Positions 9,243 to 18,174 of a stretch of DNA of 64,000 nt are shown piece by piece. Positions within the stretch are counted from its first letter, which is position 1; every line of letters begins with the position of its first letter. The stretch is taken from contig NZ_JACHCG010000001.1 in assembly GCF_014200595.1 (NCBI RefSeq), positions 1,860,001-1,924,000 of the forward strand, given 5' to 3'. Both the position numbers and the translations under genes were made by a program. The stretch is from Pedobacter cryoconitis (GTDB lineage Bacteria; Bacteroidota; Bacteroidia; Sphingobacteriales; Sphingobacteriaceae). Under the pieces are notes generated by a model. That model was not told the DNA's origin, searched no databases, and saw only the letters and a program-made list of their open reading frames with translations.

Positions 9243-9656
9243 ATGGTAGGTTTAAAAGTTGGTCCAATATTTTATAAGATAGGTACAGGAGACTTTTTGC
9301 ACAGTTTTTTTTCTTCAATCGCTTATAACCTTGAAGATAATAAGTGGGGTGAAAAATTTCCTTTTATAATGAAAAAATTATATACTAAAGAATTATCAGT
9401 CGAAGATATTCCGGAGGCTGTAAAGGAGATTAATCTAATAAGGGAAATGTTCAAAGAATACGCCCCTAATTGTGTAATATGGGATATAGAAAATCTTGAA
9501 AAACGTCCACCATGGGGTGATGATATCGCTGACCGTATAACTAGTTTATCTAATTATTTTTACACTAGTGACGGAGAGGATTTATTTGAAACTTTTTTAA
9601 AAGCCTTGGATACAGCAGCAAAAGTTAAAAAAGTTTTAACAATTAAAAGTCTTTAA
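9243..9656 (+). CDS. Imm70-type immunity protein
   Basis: Small acidic protein of 137 aa resembling the Imm70 family, recognised from the opening MVGLKVGPIFYKIGTGDFLHSF and the block VIWDIENLEKRPPWGDDI followed by YFYTSDGEDLFETFL. I chose the ATG at 9243 because family similarity begins there; an upstream start at 9201 would overlap the effector stop and add unrelated residues. It lies 31 nt after the effector, where a cognate immunity gene is expected. The coding sequence is visibly more AT-rich than the effector's N-terminal part, which fits exchange of toxin-immunity cassettes. Confidence 0.75.
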   Translation: MVGLKVGPIFYKIGTGDFLHSFFSSIAYNLEDNKWGEKFPFIMKKLYTKELSVEDIPEAVKEINLIREMFKEYAPNCVIWDIENLEKRPPWGDDIADRITSLSNYFYTSDGEDLFETFLKALDTAAKVKKVLTIKSL

Positions 9657-9676
9657 TTTTTTATGTTGACGGAGTC

Positions 9677-9715
9677 ATAATAACATTGATTTTAGCCATA
9701 AATCAATGTTATTAT
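9677..9715. other. Perfect 16-bp-stem hairpin between the two immunity genes
   Basis: ATAATAACATTGATTT (9677-9692) pairs perfectly with AAATCAATGTTATTAT (9700-9715) across the loop TAGCCAT. No T-tract follows on the plus strand, so it is more likely an mRNA stabiliser, processing site or weak terminator than a classical terminator. Confidence 0.7.
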
Positions 9716-9738
9716 AAATCGAAAAAAAATAAATCCTA

Positions 9739-10623
9739 ATGGATTCTACAGAACAAAAGATTAAAGAAACAATTGCCGAATTAAAAGAGTGGTTGGATAA
9801 ACCAACACGCAAAGAAGAAGATTATCAAAAAAGAATTGACGAAATAAATGAAGAGTTAAAGTCAGAAAAATTAAAGAAGTCGATCCGTTTACAATTCGAA
9901 TATTTAGATAATTGGTATAGTAATAATTTTGTTTATGAATTATTGACAGCTAATCATACTACTTATAAAGTTGATGCTTGCGCTAACGGTTATCATAACT
10001 TGGTAATTTCGGATAAATTAGCTGACATATATCCTAACAATCCGCCAAAATTGGCTTTTGATAAAGCTACCTATTGGATTGCTAATTGTTTATCCCAAAA
10101 ATGGTATAAGGAAAGTGAAATATTGATTGAAATTTTCAATAAAGGATTGGATACAAAATTTCTAGATGGTGGATGGAATATTAAAATAGCATCATGGTTT
10201 ATACTGGAAATAGCAAACAATGGGTTTCAAAAATCTATCGACTTATCTGTTTATAATTATCCTGAGGATATGGGTGTATATCAGAAAGCTTTAGATAACT
10301 GGAATACCGAAGATTTAGCTTTATTGGACAATATCGTTTCAAGTCTCTGTGATTTTCATTTAAACGAAGCTTCCCATGGTGATTTAAGCGACAGCGCAGG
10401 AAAGAAAGATTCTATGTTTTTGCAGTTCTCCAGCACAAAGTGGTTTGTTTATACTTTTGAAATTTTAGCATGGTTAAGTATTAGAGAAAAGACAGGCCTA
10501 AGAAATACTGAAAAATTCAGTCATCCATTGATGAATATTGAACTAAATAAATTAGCTAAAGAAAATTCATCAATGCGTAAGAATGAACTTTTTGAAGAAG
10601 TTATGACTAGGTTGAATTCGTAA
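9739..10623 (+). CDS. Probable second immunity protein (PoNi-like), 294 aa
   Basis: Cytosolic, helix-rich 294-aa protein with a charged coiled-coil start (about 1-50). Later blocks are WNTEDLALLDNIVSSLCDFHL and FVYTFEILAWLSIREK followed by HPLMNIEL. The C-terminal pattern resembles DUF1911/PoNi-type immunity proteins, which neutralise PoNe nucleases; this is judged from memory and is uncertain. It lies 82 nt after the Imm70 gene on the same strand and has the same AT-rich composition. If the toxin is PoNe-type, this may be the cognate immunity protein and the Imm70 gene an extra one. No signal peptide. Confidence 0.6.
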   Translation: MDSTEQKIKETIAELKEWLDKPTRKEEDYQKRIDEINEELKSEKLKKSIRLQFEYLDNWYSNNFVYELLTANHTTYKVDACANGYHNLVISDKLADIYPNNPPKLAFDKATYWIANCLSQKWYKESEILIEIFNKGLDTKFLDGGWNIKIASWFILEIANNGFQKSIDLSVYNYPEDMGVYQKALDNWNTEDLALLDNIVSSLCDFHLNEASHGDLSDSAGKKDSMFLQFSSTKWFVYTFEILAWLSIREKTGLRNTEKFSHPLMNIELNKLAKENSSMRKNELFEEVMTRLNS

Positions 10624-10630
10624 AACAAGC

Positions 10631-10735
10631 TTATTGTCAGATAAAATTACACTTAAATTTATAGATGATTTGAAATTTTTCCCACGAGAAGATAAATCAA
10701 AACCTGAATGGTTAAAAATTATAGTTAACTCCTAA
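10631..10735 (+). pseudogene. Short coding remnant after the immunity genes
   Basis: An open stretch of about 34 codons encodes a protein-like sequence (DKITLKFIDDLKFFPRED, then KPEWLKIIV) and ends in TAA at 10733-10735. It has no ATG; only a TTG at 10634 could start it, and in-frame stops lie just upstream. It reads like the C-terminal end of a lost immunity gene left in front of the island terminator. Parent family not recognised. Confidence 0.35.
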
Positions 10736-10740
10736 TCTAA

Positions 10741-10763
10741 CCGCCAGAATTGGCGGTTTTTTT
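10741..10763 (+). terminator. Rho-independent terminator closing the T6SS cargo island
   Basis: CCGCCAGAATTGGCGG followed by seven T residues, a compact and strong intrinsic terminator. The next 340 bp up to the TonB receptor promoter are AT-rich and show no gene, RNA or repeat. Confidence 0.88.
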
Positions 10764-11102
10764 ATTATTAGAGAAATTCCCAAAACACATGTTCTAAATT
10801 GTATAATAAATAGCATCAAAAGTTTAAAGGATTAATACTTAAAGATCTTTAAATAAGTGACTTGTATGTTATGTTAATGTTAACAAATGTAGAGTGCGTA
10901 TATGTAATAAAAGCAGTTTTTAACCATTAATTGATGATTTTATAAACTCTAAATCTGTTTGTTTTTTAATAATCCTACCTGACCTCTTATAATTTAATCC
11001 TTTTAAACCCATTTGAAGCCAATTTATACAGTGCTATGACACCGTTTAGTCATATTTCATCAAATACACACTAAATCGTTATTTGTTAACATTAATTTAA
11101 TC

Positions 11103-11130
11103 TTGGAATTGGCAGGATAATCTATTTTTG
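11103..11130 (+). promoter_or_regulatory. Promoter of the Oar-like TonB receptor
   Basis: TTG at 11103-11105, a 17-nt spacer and TATTTTTG at 11123-11130 match the Bacteroidota/Flavobacterium consensus TTG-N17-TAnnTTTG exactly. It lies 56 nt before the ATG at 11187. Confidence 0.7.
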
Positions 11131-11186
11131 CGCCTCGAAATATCGAAACAAACAATAAATTTTACTTCTAACAAAAAACAACAAGT

Positions 11187-14100
11187 ATGAGAAAATCTTT
11201 ACTCATTTTTTTATTTTTCCTCTTTACTACAGCTGTTGCCTTTGCACAGGTAACTTCAAGTAGTGTATCAGGGAGCGTTAAAGATGCCAAACAAGGGCCG
11301 CTTCCAGGTGCATCGATTAAAGCAGTTCACGTACCATCGGGAACATCTTATTCGGCAGTTTCTAATAAAGACGGTTTGTTTAACATTCCAGGTATGCGTA
11401 TTGGCGGACCTTATACTATTGAGGTTAGCTACATTGGCTTTAACAAAAGCACAACTACTGATATTGTGCTTCAATTAGGTCAGCCATTTATTCTTAAAGC
11501 GGTTTTATCTGAGGGTGGCGTACAGTTAGAAGCTGTATCTATTAAAAGTACAAAACGTATTGTGACTGCAAAATCAGGCGCAAGTACAAACATCAGCTCT
11601 AAACAGCTGTCAACTTTGCCAACTTTTTCAAGAAGTATTACTGACTTTACACGTTTAACACCTCAATCAAACGGAACAAGTTTTGCAGGTCGTGATAGCC
11701 GTACAAATAGCATTACTGTTGACGGAGCAAATCTAAACAACACTTTTGGTACTTCTTCAGACTTACTGCCAGGTGGAGGAGCTCAGCCTATTTCTATTGA
11801 AGCTTACGATGAGCTTTCGATTAACATCGCACCATTTGACGTAAAACAATCTGGTTTTACAGGTGCGGGAATATATGCAACGACTAAAAGTGGAACCAAC
11901 ACTTTCCACGGTTCCGGATATACTTATTATAAAGATCAATCTTTTAACGGAACCAAAATTGGTGACAACGATATCAGCGCTGCGGTTGCTAAATCAAGTA
12001 CCAAAACTTATGGATTTACTTTAGGTGGTCCGATTATCAAAAACAAATTATTCTTCTTCACCAACTTTGAAAGAGAAGTATCAAGTAACCCCGGCGTTAG
12101 TTTTTCTCCAACAGGTACAGCAGGTAATAAATCAGCGACACCAGTTGCAGATTTAGAAGCTGTTTCTAAGTACTTAAAAGATAACTATGGTTATGAAACA
12201 GGTTCTTATGATAACTTCCCGGCATTCCAAAATAAGAATACTAAAGTCTTATTGAAATTAGACTGGAATATCAATGATAAAAACAAATTAAGCGTTAAAT
12301 ACAGTTATTTACATGCTACTGCTGATCAGATTATTAACTCTACTGGTACACCTAACAGTGGTTCTTATACTTATACAGGTGCTAATGGCCTACCTCAGAC
12401 ACGTGGTAATGGTGGTTTGCCAAATGGCCGTTTTGGGCTTAAATCTATGGGATTTGAGAACTCCAACTATGGTTTCTTAAACAAAGTAAGCACAGGTACT
12501 GCTGAATTAAACAGCACAATCAGCCCTAAATTATCTAACCAGTTATTACTTACTTTCAAGAAATATGATAATCCCCGTACTTCTAAAGGTAGTATTTTCC
12601 CAACTATTGATATCTTTAATGGTGCTGGTGATAACTATATTACAGCAGGTTCTGATCCGAATACAAAATACAATGAGGTTATTGATAATACAGTAAGTGT
12701 ATATGATAACATCACCTACTACGCAGGTAAACACACTTTAACAGGTGGTATCAACTATGAATTCCAAAAAATTGGTAACTCATTCATGCCTGGTGCTGCT
12801 GGTTCTTACATCTACAATTCATTAAGTGACTTCTTAAACAACAGAGCTCCGATTCAATTTACTTACAATCAATCTTTGATTCCAGGTGTTGATCAGGTAT
12901 TCTCTGCTGACCTTAAAGTAGGTACTTTCAGCTTATATGCTCAGGATGAATATAGTGTAAATGATAACTTCAAAGTGACTTTCGGCTTACGCGCTGATAA
13001 AGGTATTTACATGCAAGATCCAGTAGAAAATCCTCAGATTACAGCTTTACAATTACCTGATGCAAATGGAAAAATGACCAATTACAATACTGGTAAATTT
13101 CCAAAATCAAGTATCTTACTTTCTCCAAGAGTTGGTTTCAGAGCAAGTTTACTGGAAGACAAATCATTAGTGATCCGTGGAGGTATGGGGATCTTTACAG
13201 GCCGTATTCCTTATGTATTCTTAACCAATAGCCCAAGTAACAGTGCCATGTATAACTTTGGTGGTGTGGCAACAGCAGAGCAATTAAAGAACATTACTTT
13301 AAAAGCTGATCCTTCTGAATATGCAAACTTATTCCCTCAAACTGCTGGAACAGCTCTTCAGAACTCTACAGTAGTTATTGATAAGAACTACAAATTCCCT
13401 CAGGTTTTCAGAGCTGACTTAGCCATTGAGAAAAACTTGGGAAATGGTTTTGCTGCTACTTTTGAAGCTATCTATACAAAAGATATCAATGCAACCCGAA
13501 TGAGAAATGCAAACCTTAAAACACCAACAGGTGTGCTTAATGAAGGTGATTTTTCAAGAGTACGTTATGTAGGTACTGGTACTAACAATGCCGTTCAGGC
13601 ATCTGACAGATCTATTTATCCTAATATCGGAACTGTAGTTGTTCTTGAAAATACAAATCAGGGTTATTCGTCTGCTTTGAGTGCACAATTGACTAAAAAC
13701 TTCTTTAACGGTTTTAATGCTTCCATAGCATATACTTACACAAAATCAAAAGAAGCATTCTCGACTGCTGGTTCTACAGCAGCACAAGTTTGGGCTATTA
13801 CTTCTAATGTAGGAACAAGTAACGATGTTGAATTGAGAAACTCAGGTAACTATGTTCCTCATCGTATCGTTGCCAGTGCTTCTTACAAATTTAACTACCT
13901 GAAACATGGTGCAACTACAATTGGTCTGTTCTATGAAGGTCAGGCAGGAAGTAACCCATTCAGTTATATAGTTAACGGTGATTTAAACGGTGATGGTAAC
14001 GGATCTTCAGATTTGATGTACATTCCAAAAAGAGGTTCAGATGTAAACTTTACTTCATATACTGCAACTGTTAATGGCATTGGTTACACTTATACTGCTC

Positions 14101-14498
14101 AGCAGCAAGCTGCCGCTTTAGAGCAGTTCATCAATAATTCTCCATACTTAAGCAAACACAGAGGTGAGTACGCAGATAGAAATGCTGCTTTCTCTCCATG
14201 GTATAACCGTGTTGATGCAAACATCCTTCAGGATTTCTATATCAATACAGGTGGCACAAAACACACTTTACAGTTAAGTGCAGTAGTGATCAACTTACCT
14301 AACTTATTAAATAGAAACTGGGGTATCAAAAAATTCAATACAACAAATAGCCCGCTTACTTATACTGGTATTGATGCAAATGGAGTACCTTCTTACAACC
14401 TTCGTCAGTTTGATGGAAAACTAGTAAGCCAGCCTTATCAAAATGCAACTTCAGGAACTACATGGAGCTTGTTATTAGGCGCTAAATACATTTTCTAA
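11187..14498 (+). CDS. Oar-like TonB-dependent outer membrane receptor
   Basis: Outer membrane protein of 1103 aa with a signal peptide (about 1-20, ending AFAQ). A carboxypeptidase-regulatory-like beta-sandwich (SVSGSVKDAKQGPLPGASI) covers about 25-115. A TonB plug follows (ITVDGANLNNTFG, and SINIAPFDVKQSGFTGAGI), and then a long 22-strand-type barrel ending LLLGAKYIF. The terminal Phe is typical of outer membrane barrels. The layout matches Oar-type receptors rather than SusC: no SusD gene follows, only a lipoprotein gene 31 nt on. The ligand is unknown; such receptors take up large substrates or peptides. Confidence 0.88.
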   Translation: MRKSLLIFLFFLFTTAVAFAQVTSSSVSGSVKDAKQGPLPGASIKAVHVPSGTSYSAVSNKDGLFNIPGMRIGGPYTIEVSYIGFNKSTTTDIVLQLGQPFILKAVLSEGGVQLEAVSIKSTKRIVTAKSGASTNISSKQLSTLPTFSRSITDFTRLTPQSNGTSFAGRDSRTNSITVDGANLNNTFGTSSDLLPGGGAQPISIEAYDELSINIAPFDVKQSGFTGAGIYATTKSGTNTFHGSGYTYYKDQSFNGTKIGDNDISAAVAKSSTKTYGFTLGGPIIKNKLFFFTNFEREVSSNPGVSFSPTGTAGNKSATPVADLEAVSKYLKDNYGYETGSYDNFPAFQNKNTKVLLKLDWNINDKNKLSVKYSYLHATADQIINSTGTPNSGSYTYTGANGLPQTRGNGGLPNGRFGLKSMGFENSNYGFLNKVSTGTAELNSTISPKLSNQLLLTFKKYDNPRTSKGSIFPTIDIFNGAGDNYITAGSDPNTKYNEVIDNTVSVYDNITYYAGKHTLTGGINYEFQKIGNSFMPGAAGSYIYNSLSDFLNNRAPIQFTYNQSLIPGVDQVFSADLKVGTFSLYAQDEYSVNDNFKVTFGLRADKGIYMQDPVENPQITALQLPDANGKMTNYNTGKFPKSSILLSPRVGFRASLLEDKSLVIRGGMGIFTGRIPYVFLTNSPSNSAMYNFGGVATAEQLKNITLKADPSEYANLFPQTAGTALQNSTVVIDKNYKFPQVFRADLAIEKNLGNGFAATFEAIYTKDINATRMRNANLKTPTGVLNEGDFSRVRYVGTGTNNAVQASDRSIYPNIGTVVVLENTNQGYSSALSAQLTKNFFNGFNASIAYTYTKSKEAFSTAGSTAAQVWAITSNVGTSNDVELRNSGNYVPHRIVASASYKFNYLKHGATTIGLFYEGQAGSNPFSYIVNGDLNGDGNGSSDLMYIPKRGSDVNFTSYTATVNGIGYTYTAQQQAAALEQFINNSPYLSKHRGEYADRNAAFSPWYNRVDANILQDFYINTGGTKHTLQLSAVVINLPNLLNRNWGIKKFNTTNSPLTYTGIDANGVPSYNLRQFDGKLVSQPYQNATSGTTWSLLLGAKYIF

Positions 14499-14529
14499 TC
14501 AGACCTTAATTATTTAATAATATAATCAA

Positions 14530-15048
14530 ATGAAAAAATATATAAGTATCGCTTTAACTTCGTTATTGGCACTAACTATGTTTTCCTGCACTAAAAAGGC
14601 AGACATAGCTGGTATTGAGCCAAAGTTACCTAATCTGCAATTGAGCAGCCTAGGTTATCAGCAAAGCAGTCCTTTTAGCCTAACCACAGTTCTGCAATTG
14701 AACTTCGGTGCTACGGCAAAAGTTCCTGTAGGGAAATTTACAATAGAAATATTGGACGGAACTGCGGTTGTAAGTACAGTAACCTTTCCTTCATGGTCTG
14801 GTAATGATGCGAGTTCAACAGCTAAGGTTGTTAACCACTCTATAAGTTACATTTTACAAGATAGCAACTATCCGAATGTTCAGGTTTACAGCGGTTCCAT
14901 ACTGTTGAGCTTAAGCAAACTGAACCTTGCGTTTGACAAAACATATTCAGTAAGAGCGTCTGCTTATTCAGCAACTGGTGATCTGGTTTCTAAAATGACT
15001 CAATCTTCATTTTTCAAAACTATCCCTGCGCCTGTAGTGCCTAAATAA
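14530..15048 (+). CDS. Lipoprotein accompanying the TonB receptor
   Basis: A 172-aa protein with a lipoprotein signal (LTMFSC, lipidated Cys at about residue 20) and a compact beta-rich, Ser/Thr-rich body that looks like an immunoglobulin-like or DUF4397-like fold. It starts 31 nt after the receptor gene and shares its terminator, so it may be a surface partner of that receptor. No enzymatic motif. Confidence 0.65.
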   Translation: MKKYISIALTSLLALTMFSCTKKADIAGIEPKLPNLQLSSLGYQQSSPFSLTTVLQLNFGATAKVPVGKFTIEILDGTAVVSTVTFPSWSGNDASSTAKVVNHSISYILQDSNYPNVQVYSGSILLSLSKLNLAFDKTYSVRASAYSATGDLVSKMTQSSFFKTIPAPVVPK

Positions 15049-15066
15049 TTAAAATCTGTTGAATAC

Positions 15067-15110
15067 AAAAGGCCTGGTAAAACTCAAAAGAGAATTTGCC
15101 AGGCCTTTTT
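15067..15110. terminator. Bidirectional terminator
   Basis: AAAAGGCCTGGTAAA ... TTTGCCAGGCCTTTTT: a GC-rich stem with A-tract and T-tract on either side. It lies between the lipoprotein gene and the convergent SDR gene and could serve both. Confidence 0.88.
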
Positions 15111-15129
15111 ACATAGAGTAAGAGGCAAT

Positions 15130-15867
15130 TTAAACTAACGATGCGCCACCATCAACAATGATTGTTTGCCCTGTTCCATATTCTTGTTTCATTAAATAGA
15201 GATAGGTTTTAGCAATATCATCAGCATTGCCAATTCGTTTTACTGGTAGTGAATCTCCAATCTGATTATACATTCCTTCTCGTTCTTCTAATGACATATC
15301 AGACCATAAATCTGTTTTTACTACACCCGGTGAAACTATATTTACCCTGATTGGTGCAAGTTCTATGGCCATTGCTCTTGTAAAACCTTCCATCGCTGAA
15401 CAAATACTTGCCCCCAATGACCAGCCTTTACCCGGACGGTTACTTGCAATACCACTTGTTAGTACAATCGAATTTCTAATATAAGGTGAAGCATGTTTTA
15501 CTGCTGTAAAAGCTCCCCAATATCTGATTTCGAAGAACTGATGCGCACTGGCTAAAGAAGTATCCTTTAAGTCACCAAGCTGCAGATGCTCACCGGCAGT
15601 AAATATAAGATGGTCGAAAAAACCTATTTTTTCAAAAATACTTTTTACTTGCGCTTCATCAGTGACATCAATCGCATACCCGGTTGCGCTTTCAGGCAAC
15701 TCTTCTAATGCCTTATTAATCCGCTGTCGATTACTGGAGATAATGATGACTGTCGCATTTTTGGCAGCAGCCGATTTTGCAGTTGCCAGGCCAATGCCCG
15801 CACTTCCACCTATAATAACAATTTTTTGTCCTTGTAAAACCTCTTTACCTGTTGCTATCTGTTCCAT
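15130..15867 (-). CDS. SDR-family oxidoreductase lacking the usual Tyr-xxx-Lys
   Basis: Short-chain dehydrogenase/reductase, 245 aa. The cofactor loop is GGSAGIG near residue 20 and the SDR Ser lies in IVLTSGIAS. The position that normally reads YxxxK reads GASICSAMEGFTR, so both catalytic Tyr and Lys appear replaced. The C-terminal TGQTIIVDGG is canonical. This SDR subgroup may use other residues or be non-catalytic. The gene lies 80 nt downstream of a Crp/Fnr regulator on the same strand, with its own promoter and an inverted repeat in between. Substrate unknown. Confidence 0.85.
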   Translation of the reverse strand: MEQIATGKEVLQGQKIVIIGGSAGIGLATAKSAAAKNATVIIISSNRQRINKALEELPESATGYAIDVTDEAQVKSIFEKIGFFDHLIFTAGEHLQLGDLKDTSLASAHQFFEIRYWGAFTAVKHASPYIRNSIVLTSGIASNRPGKGWSLGASICSAMEGFTRAMAIELAPIRVNIVSPGVVKTDLWSDMSLEEREGMYNQIGDSLPVKRIGNADDIAKTYLYLMKQEYGTGQTIIVDGGASLV

Positions 15868-15892
15868 CTTTTTTATTCAATGTTTATGATAA

Positions 15893-15900
15893 CAAAGGTA
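15893..15900 (-). promoter_or_regulatory. Candidate -7 element of the SDR gene
   Basis: Read on the minus strand this is TACCTTTG, matching TAnnTTTG, 25 nt upstream of the SDR start codon. A -33 motif is not well spaced. Confidence 0.45.
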
Positions 15901-15921
15901 AGCCGGGTATTTTTCAAGGCA

Positions 15922-15937
15922 TTTACCAAATGGTAAA
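15922..15937. promoter_or_regulatory. Inverted-repeat operator candidate upstream of the SDR gene
   Basis: TTTACC-AAAT-GGTAAA, a 6-bp perfect dyad just upstream of the candidate SDR promoter. The Crp/Fnr-type regulator encoded next door is the obvious candidate to bind it; this is inference. Confidence 0.5.
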
Positions 15938-15947
15938 AAGCAATAGC

Positions 15948-16532
15948 TTACCGGATATTTTTCCGGATTCTGCTTAAAGATTGCTGGGTAATACCCAGAT
16001 AAGAAGCTATATCACTTAGTGGAACTCTTAGGGCGATGTCGGGCTGTTGTGAAATAAATTTCTGATAGCGTGTCGTGGCATCTTCGCCCATATAAGAATT
16101 ACGGACTTTTATTTTTTCAAGCAAACTTTGTTGAAAAATATTGGTAGTTAAACCCTTAAAATAGGGGAGAGTATGATATAAATAAAGCAATTTGTCTTTA
16201 GCTATTACAACTAATTCGGCATCACAGGCTGCTATGATACTTTCATTAGCGGGAATACTATCATTAAGGCTCTTTAAGATCGTGCAAAACCGTTGCTCTT
16301 TCATGAAAAAATGGATTACTGGATTTCCCTTTTCATTGAAAGAAACGATTTTCAAAATTCCTTTACAGACAAAGAATAATTCTTTTGCCAGTTTACCTTC
16401 CTGTAATAAAACTTCCCCTTCCGTTATCTTGCGGAATTGCAGCTGCTGACTGATCAACTCCTGATCACACTCAGTAATATCTTTGAATAGTTGAAGGAAA
16501 TCAAAAATTGGCTTGAAGTTATCACAATGCAT
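15948..16532 (-). CDS. Crp/Fnr-family transcriptional regulator
   Basis: A 194-aa regulator with an N-terminal cyclic-nucleotide-binding-like beta-barrel (about 25-115; GEVLLQEGKLAKELFFVCKG) and a C-terminal winged helix-turn-helix (about 165-190; PLSDIASYLGITQQSLSRIR). It has no Fnr-type Cys cluster, so it is not an obvious iron-sulphur sensor. Small Crp-like proteins of this shape are abundant in Bacteroidota and often control the adjacent gene, here probably the SDR. Confidence 0.88.
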   Translation of the reverse strand: MHCDNFKPIFDFLQLFKDITECDQELISQQLQFRKITEGEVLLQEGKLAKELFFVCKGILKIVSFNEKGNPVIHFFMKEQRFCTILKSLNDSIPANESIIAACDAELVVIAKDKLLYLYHTLPYFKGLTTNIFQQSLLEKIKVRNSYMGEDATTRYQKFISQQPDIALRVPLSDIASYLGITQQSLSRIRKNIR

Positions 16533-16564
16533 TTACAAATCTATTAAATTGATTTGTTCTATTT

Positions 16565-17650
16565 TTATTGCTGATAAAGGATATTATCAATCCTTTGTTC
16601 CATATCCGGATCATCAGGAAATCTCTGCAAATAAAACTCTTCATAGTAGGCTTTGATAATTGCAGCCATTGGTGCAGCAAGTAATGCACCCATCAGGCCA
16701 AAGGCCGTGGTCATTGCCAGTAGTAGAAAAAGCAGGGACACCGGATGTATATTCATGGTCGAAGACCTTAATTTTGGCATCACAAAGTCAGAAATCAGCT
16801 CATTCAATAATAAGAAGAATATCAAGCACCAAAATGCAGTAGCAGGGCTTATAGATAACGCGACAAGAGTAGGAGGAACGGCCATAATGTAAAAGCCAAT
16901 CTTTGGGATCAGTTCGGAGAAGAAAGCTAAGGCCGCCCATACCAATGCTCCCGGAACGTTCATAATCGTTAAAAATATATAGACCAGTACGGCCTGAACT
17001 ACGCCGCCGATAAGATTGGATTTCATCCAGCCGCCCAGCATGATAGAAGTATGCTGTAATGCTCTTTCTGCTTTTCCACGTTTTTCCGGCTCGAAAACCG
17101 AAAGGTACATATTGATAATAGGTCTTGGATTCCCTACGAAAAAGATAATCATTGATAAAAACACAATAAACATAAATATCCCCCCAAGCACACTAAAGGA
17201 AATACTGCTGAGCCCGATTACTGTCTTTCCTAAAGAAGGAACAGCTTCTGAAATTGACATTCCATCACCCTGAAGCTCTTTGTTCAGCTCAGGATACTTT
17301 CTCAGGATATGTGTAACATGATTAGAAATACTATTAAAGTACCCCGGCAGATCGCCTACTAATGTATCTATCTGTTCACTGATATGTGGCACTACTAAAA
17401 ATCCCAGCAGGGTAGAGACGATAAAAATGATCCCTAACACAATGAGCGATGCCAGCCACCGTTTCATTCCTTTCTTTTCCAGCTTGCTTACCGGCTGATT
17501 AATGATAAGTCCAAGAACAATTGCAAATATAAAGAGTATAAATATGCTCATGATCTGGTATAGAAACCATAACAGGACAACCAGGCCAAATGTATATAAG
17601 ATAACTGAGGTGATAATTTTGTAAAGATCTTTAGGGTATTGATTGGTCAT
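16565..17650 (-). CDS. AI-2E family transporter
   Basis: Polytopic inner-membrane protein of about 361 aa from the ATG at 17650; a GTG at 17695 would add 15 residues that do not look like the family. It has 7-8 hydrophobic helices, the soluble loop after helix 3, and the family block GALLAAPMAAIIKAYYEE near the C-terminus. Members of PF01594 export autoinducer-2 or act as small-ion antiporters; the substrate cannot be decided here. Same strand as the Crp gene, 32 nt upstream of it. Confidence 0.88.
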   Translation of the reverse strand: MTNQYPKDLYKIITSVILYTFGLVVLLWFLYQIMSIFILFIFAIVLGLIINQPVSKLEKKGMKRWLASLIVLGIIFIVSTLLGFLVVPHISEQIDTLVGDLPGYFNSISNHVTHILRKYPELNKELQGDGMSISEAVPSLGKTVIGLSSISFSVLGGIFMFIVFLSMIIFFVGNPRPIINMYLSVFEPEKRGKAERALQHTSIMLGGWMKSNLIGGVVQAVLVYIFLTIMNVPGALVWAALAFFSELIPKIGFYIMAVPPTLVALSISPATAFWCLIFFLLLNELISDFVMPKLRSSTMNIHPVSLLFLLLAMTTAFGLMGALLAAPMAAIIKAYYEEFYLQRFPDDPDMEQRIDNILYQQ

Positions 17651-17745
17651 GAGCAAAGAATAGCGTGCTTTATATACACACTCTAATTTTAACACCTGAA
17701 GAAAAATAATGTTTTAATTAATATTGAATCTATAACTTCACTAAG

Positions 17746-17970
17746 CTAGAGCTTTAAATCTTCCTGCTGATTGTTTTTAATCAACTCAACCAGGCGGTCA
17801 AGACGCATGGCGTGTAATTCTTTTTGCCTTTGACTGCCTGCACCTTTTAAAGTCAATAGATGACTTTCAATGAATTTACTAACGTCATTTATATATACTC
17901 CAGGCCATAATTTAGCCTCCTTGGGTAAATTTAAATGACTAAATATTTCTTCATATTCTTCTGGTTCCAT
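17746..17970 (-). CDS. Small DUF6965-like protein
   Basis: A 74-aa cytosolic protein with the pattern LPKEAKLWPGVYINDVSKFIESHL and a basic region ending in LDRLVELI. This resembles a small family common in Sphingobacteriales (DUF6965, recalled from memory). Function unknown. It is on the same strand as the AI-2E gene but has its own 96-nt upstream gap to it. Confidence 0.6.
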   Translation of the reverse strand: MEPEEYEEIFSHLNLPKEAKLWPGVYINDVSKFIESHLLTLKGAGSQRQKELHAMRLDRLVELIKNNQQEDLKL

Positions 17971-18174
17971 AAATGTCAGTCCGTAAAAAACTTGTTTTAA
18001 AGTGTCTTTTCCAACAACATGCCAGAATGATATTAATAGAATAGCTGTGTATCAGTTCTGAAATAATTTCATGTTTAGAGAAAAAATGGCAGTATGATCG
18101 ACATTTTTTCAGCTTCAAAAGATGAATAATAATCCTAACTTACGCACCCAGAAATAAGTCGCAAATAACAGTAT

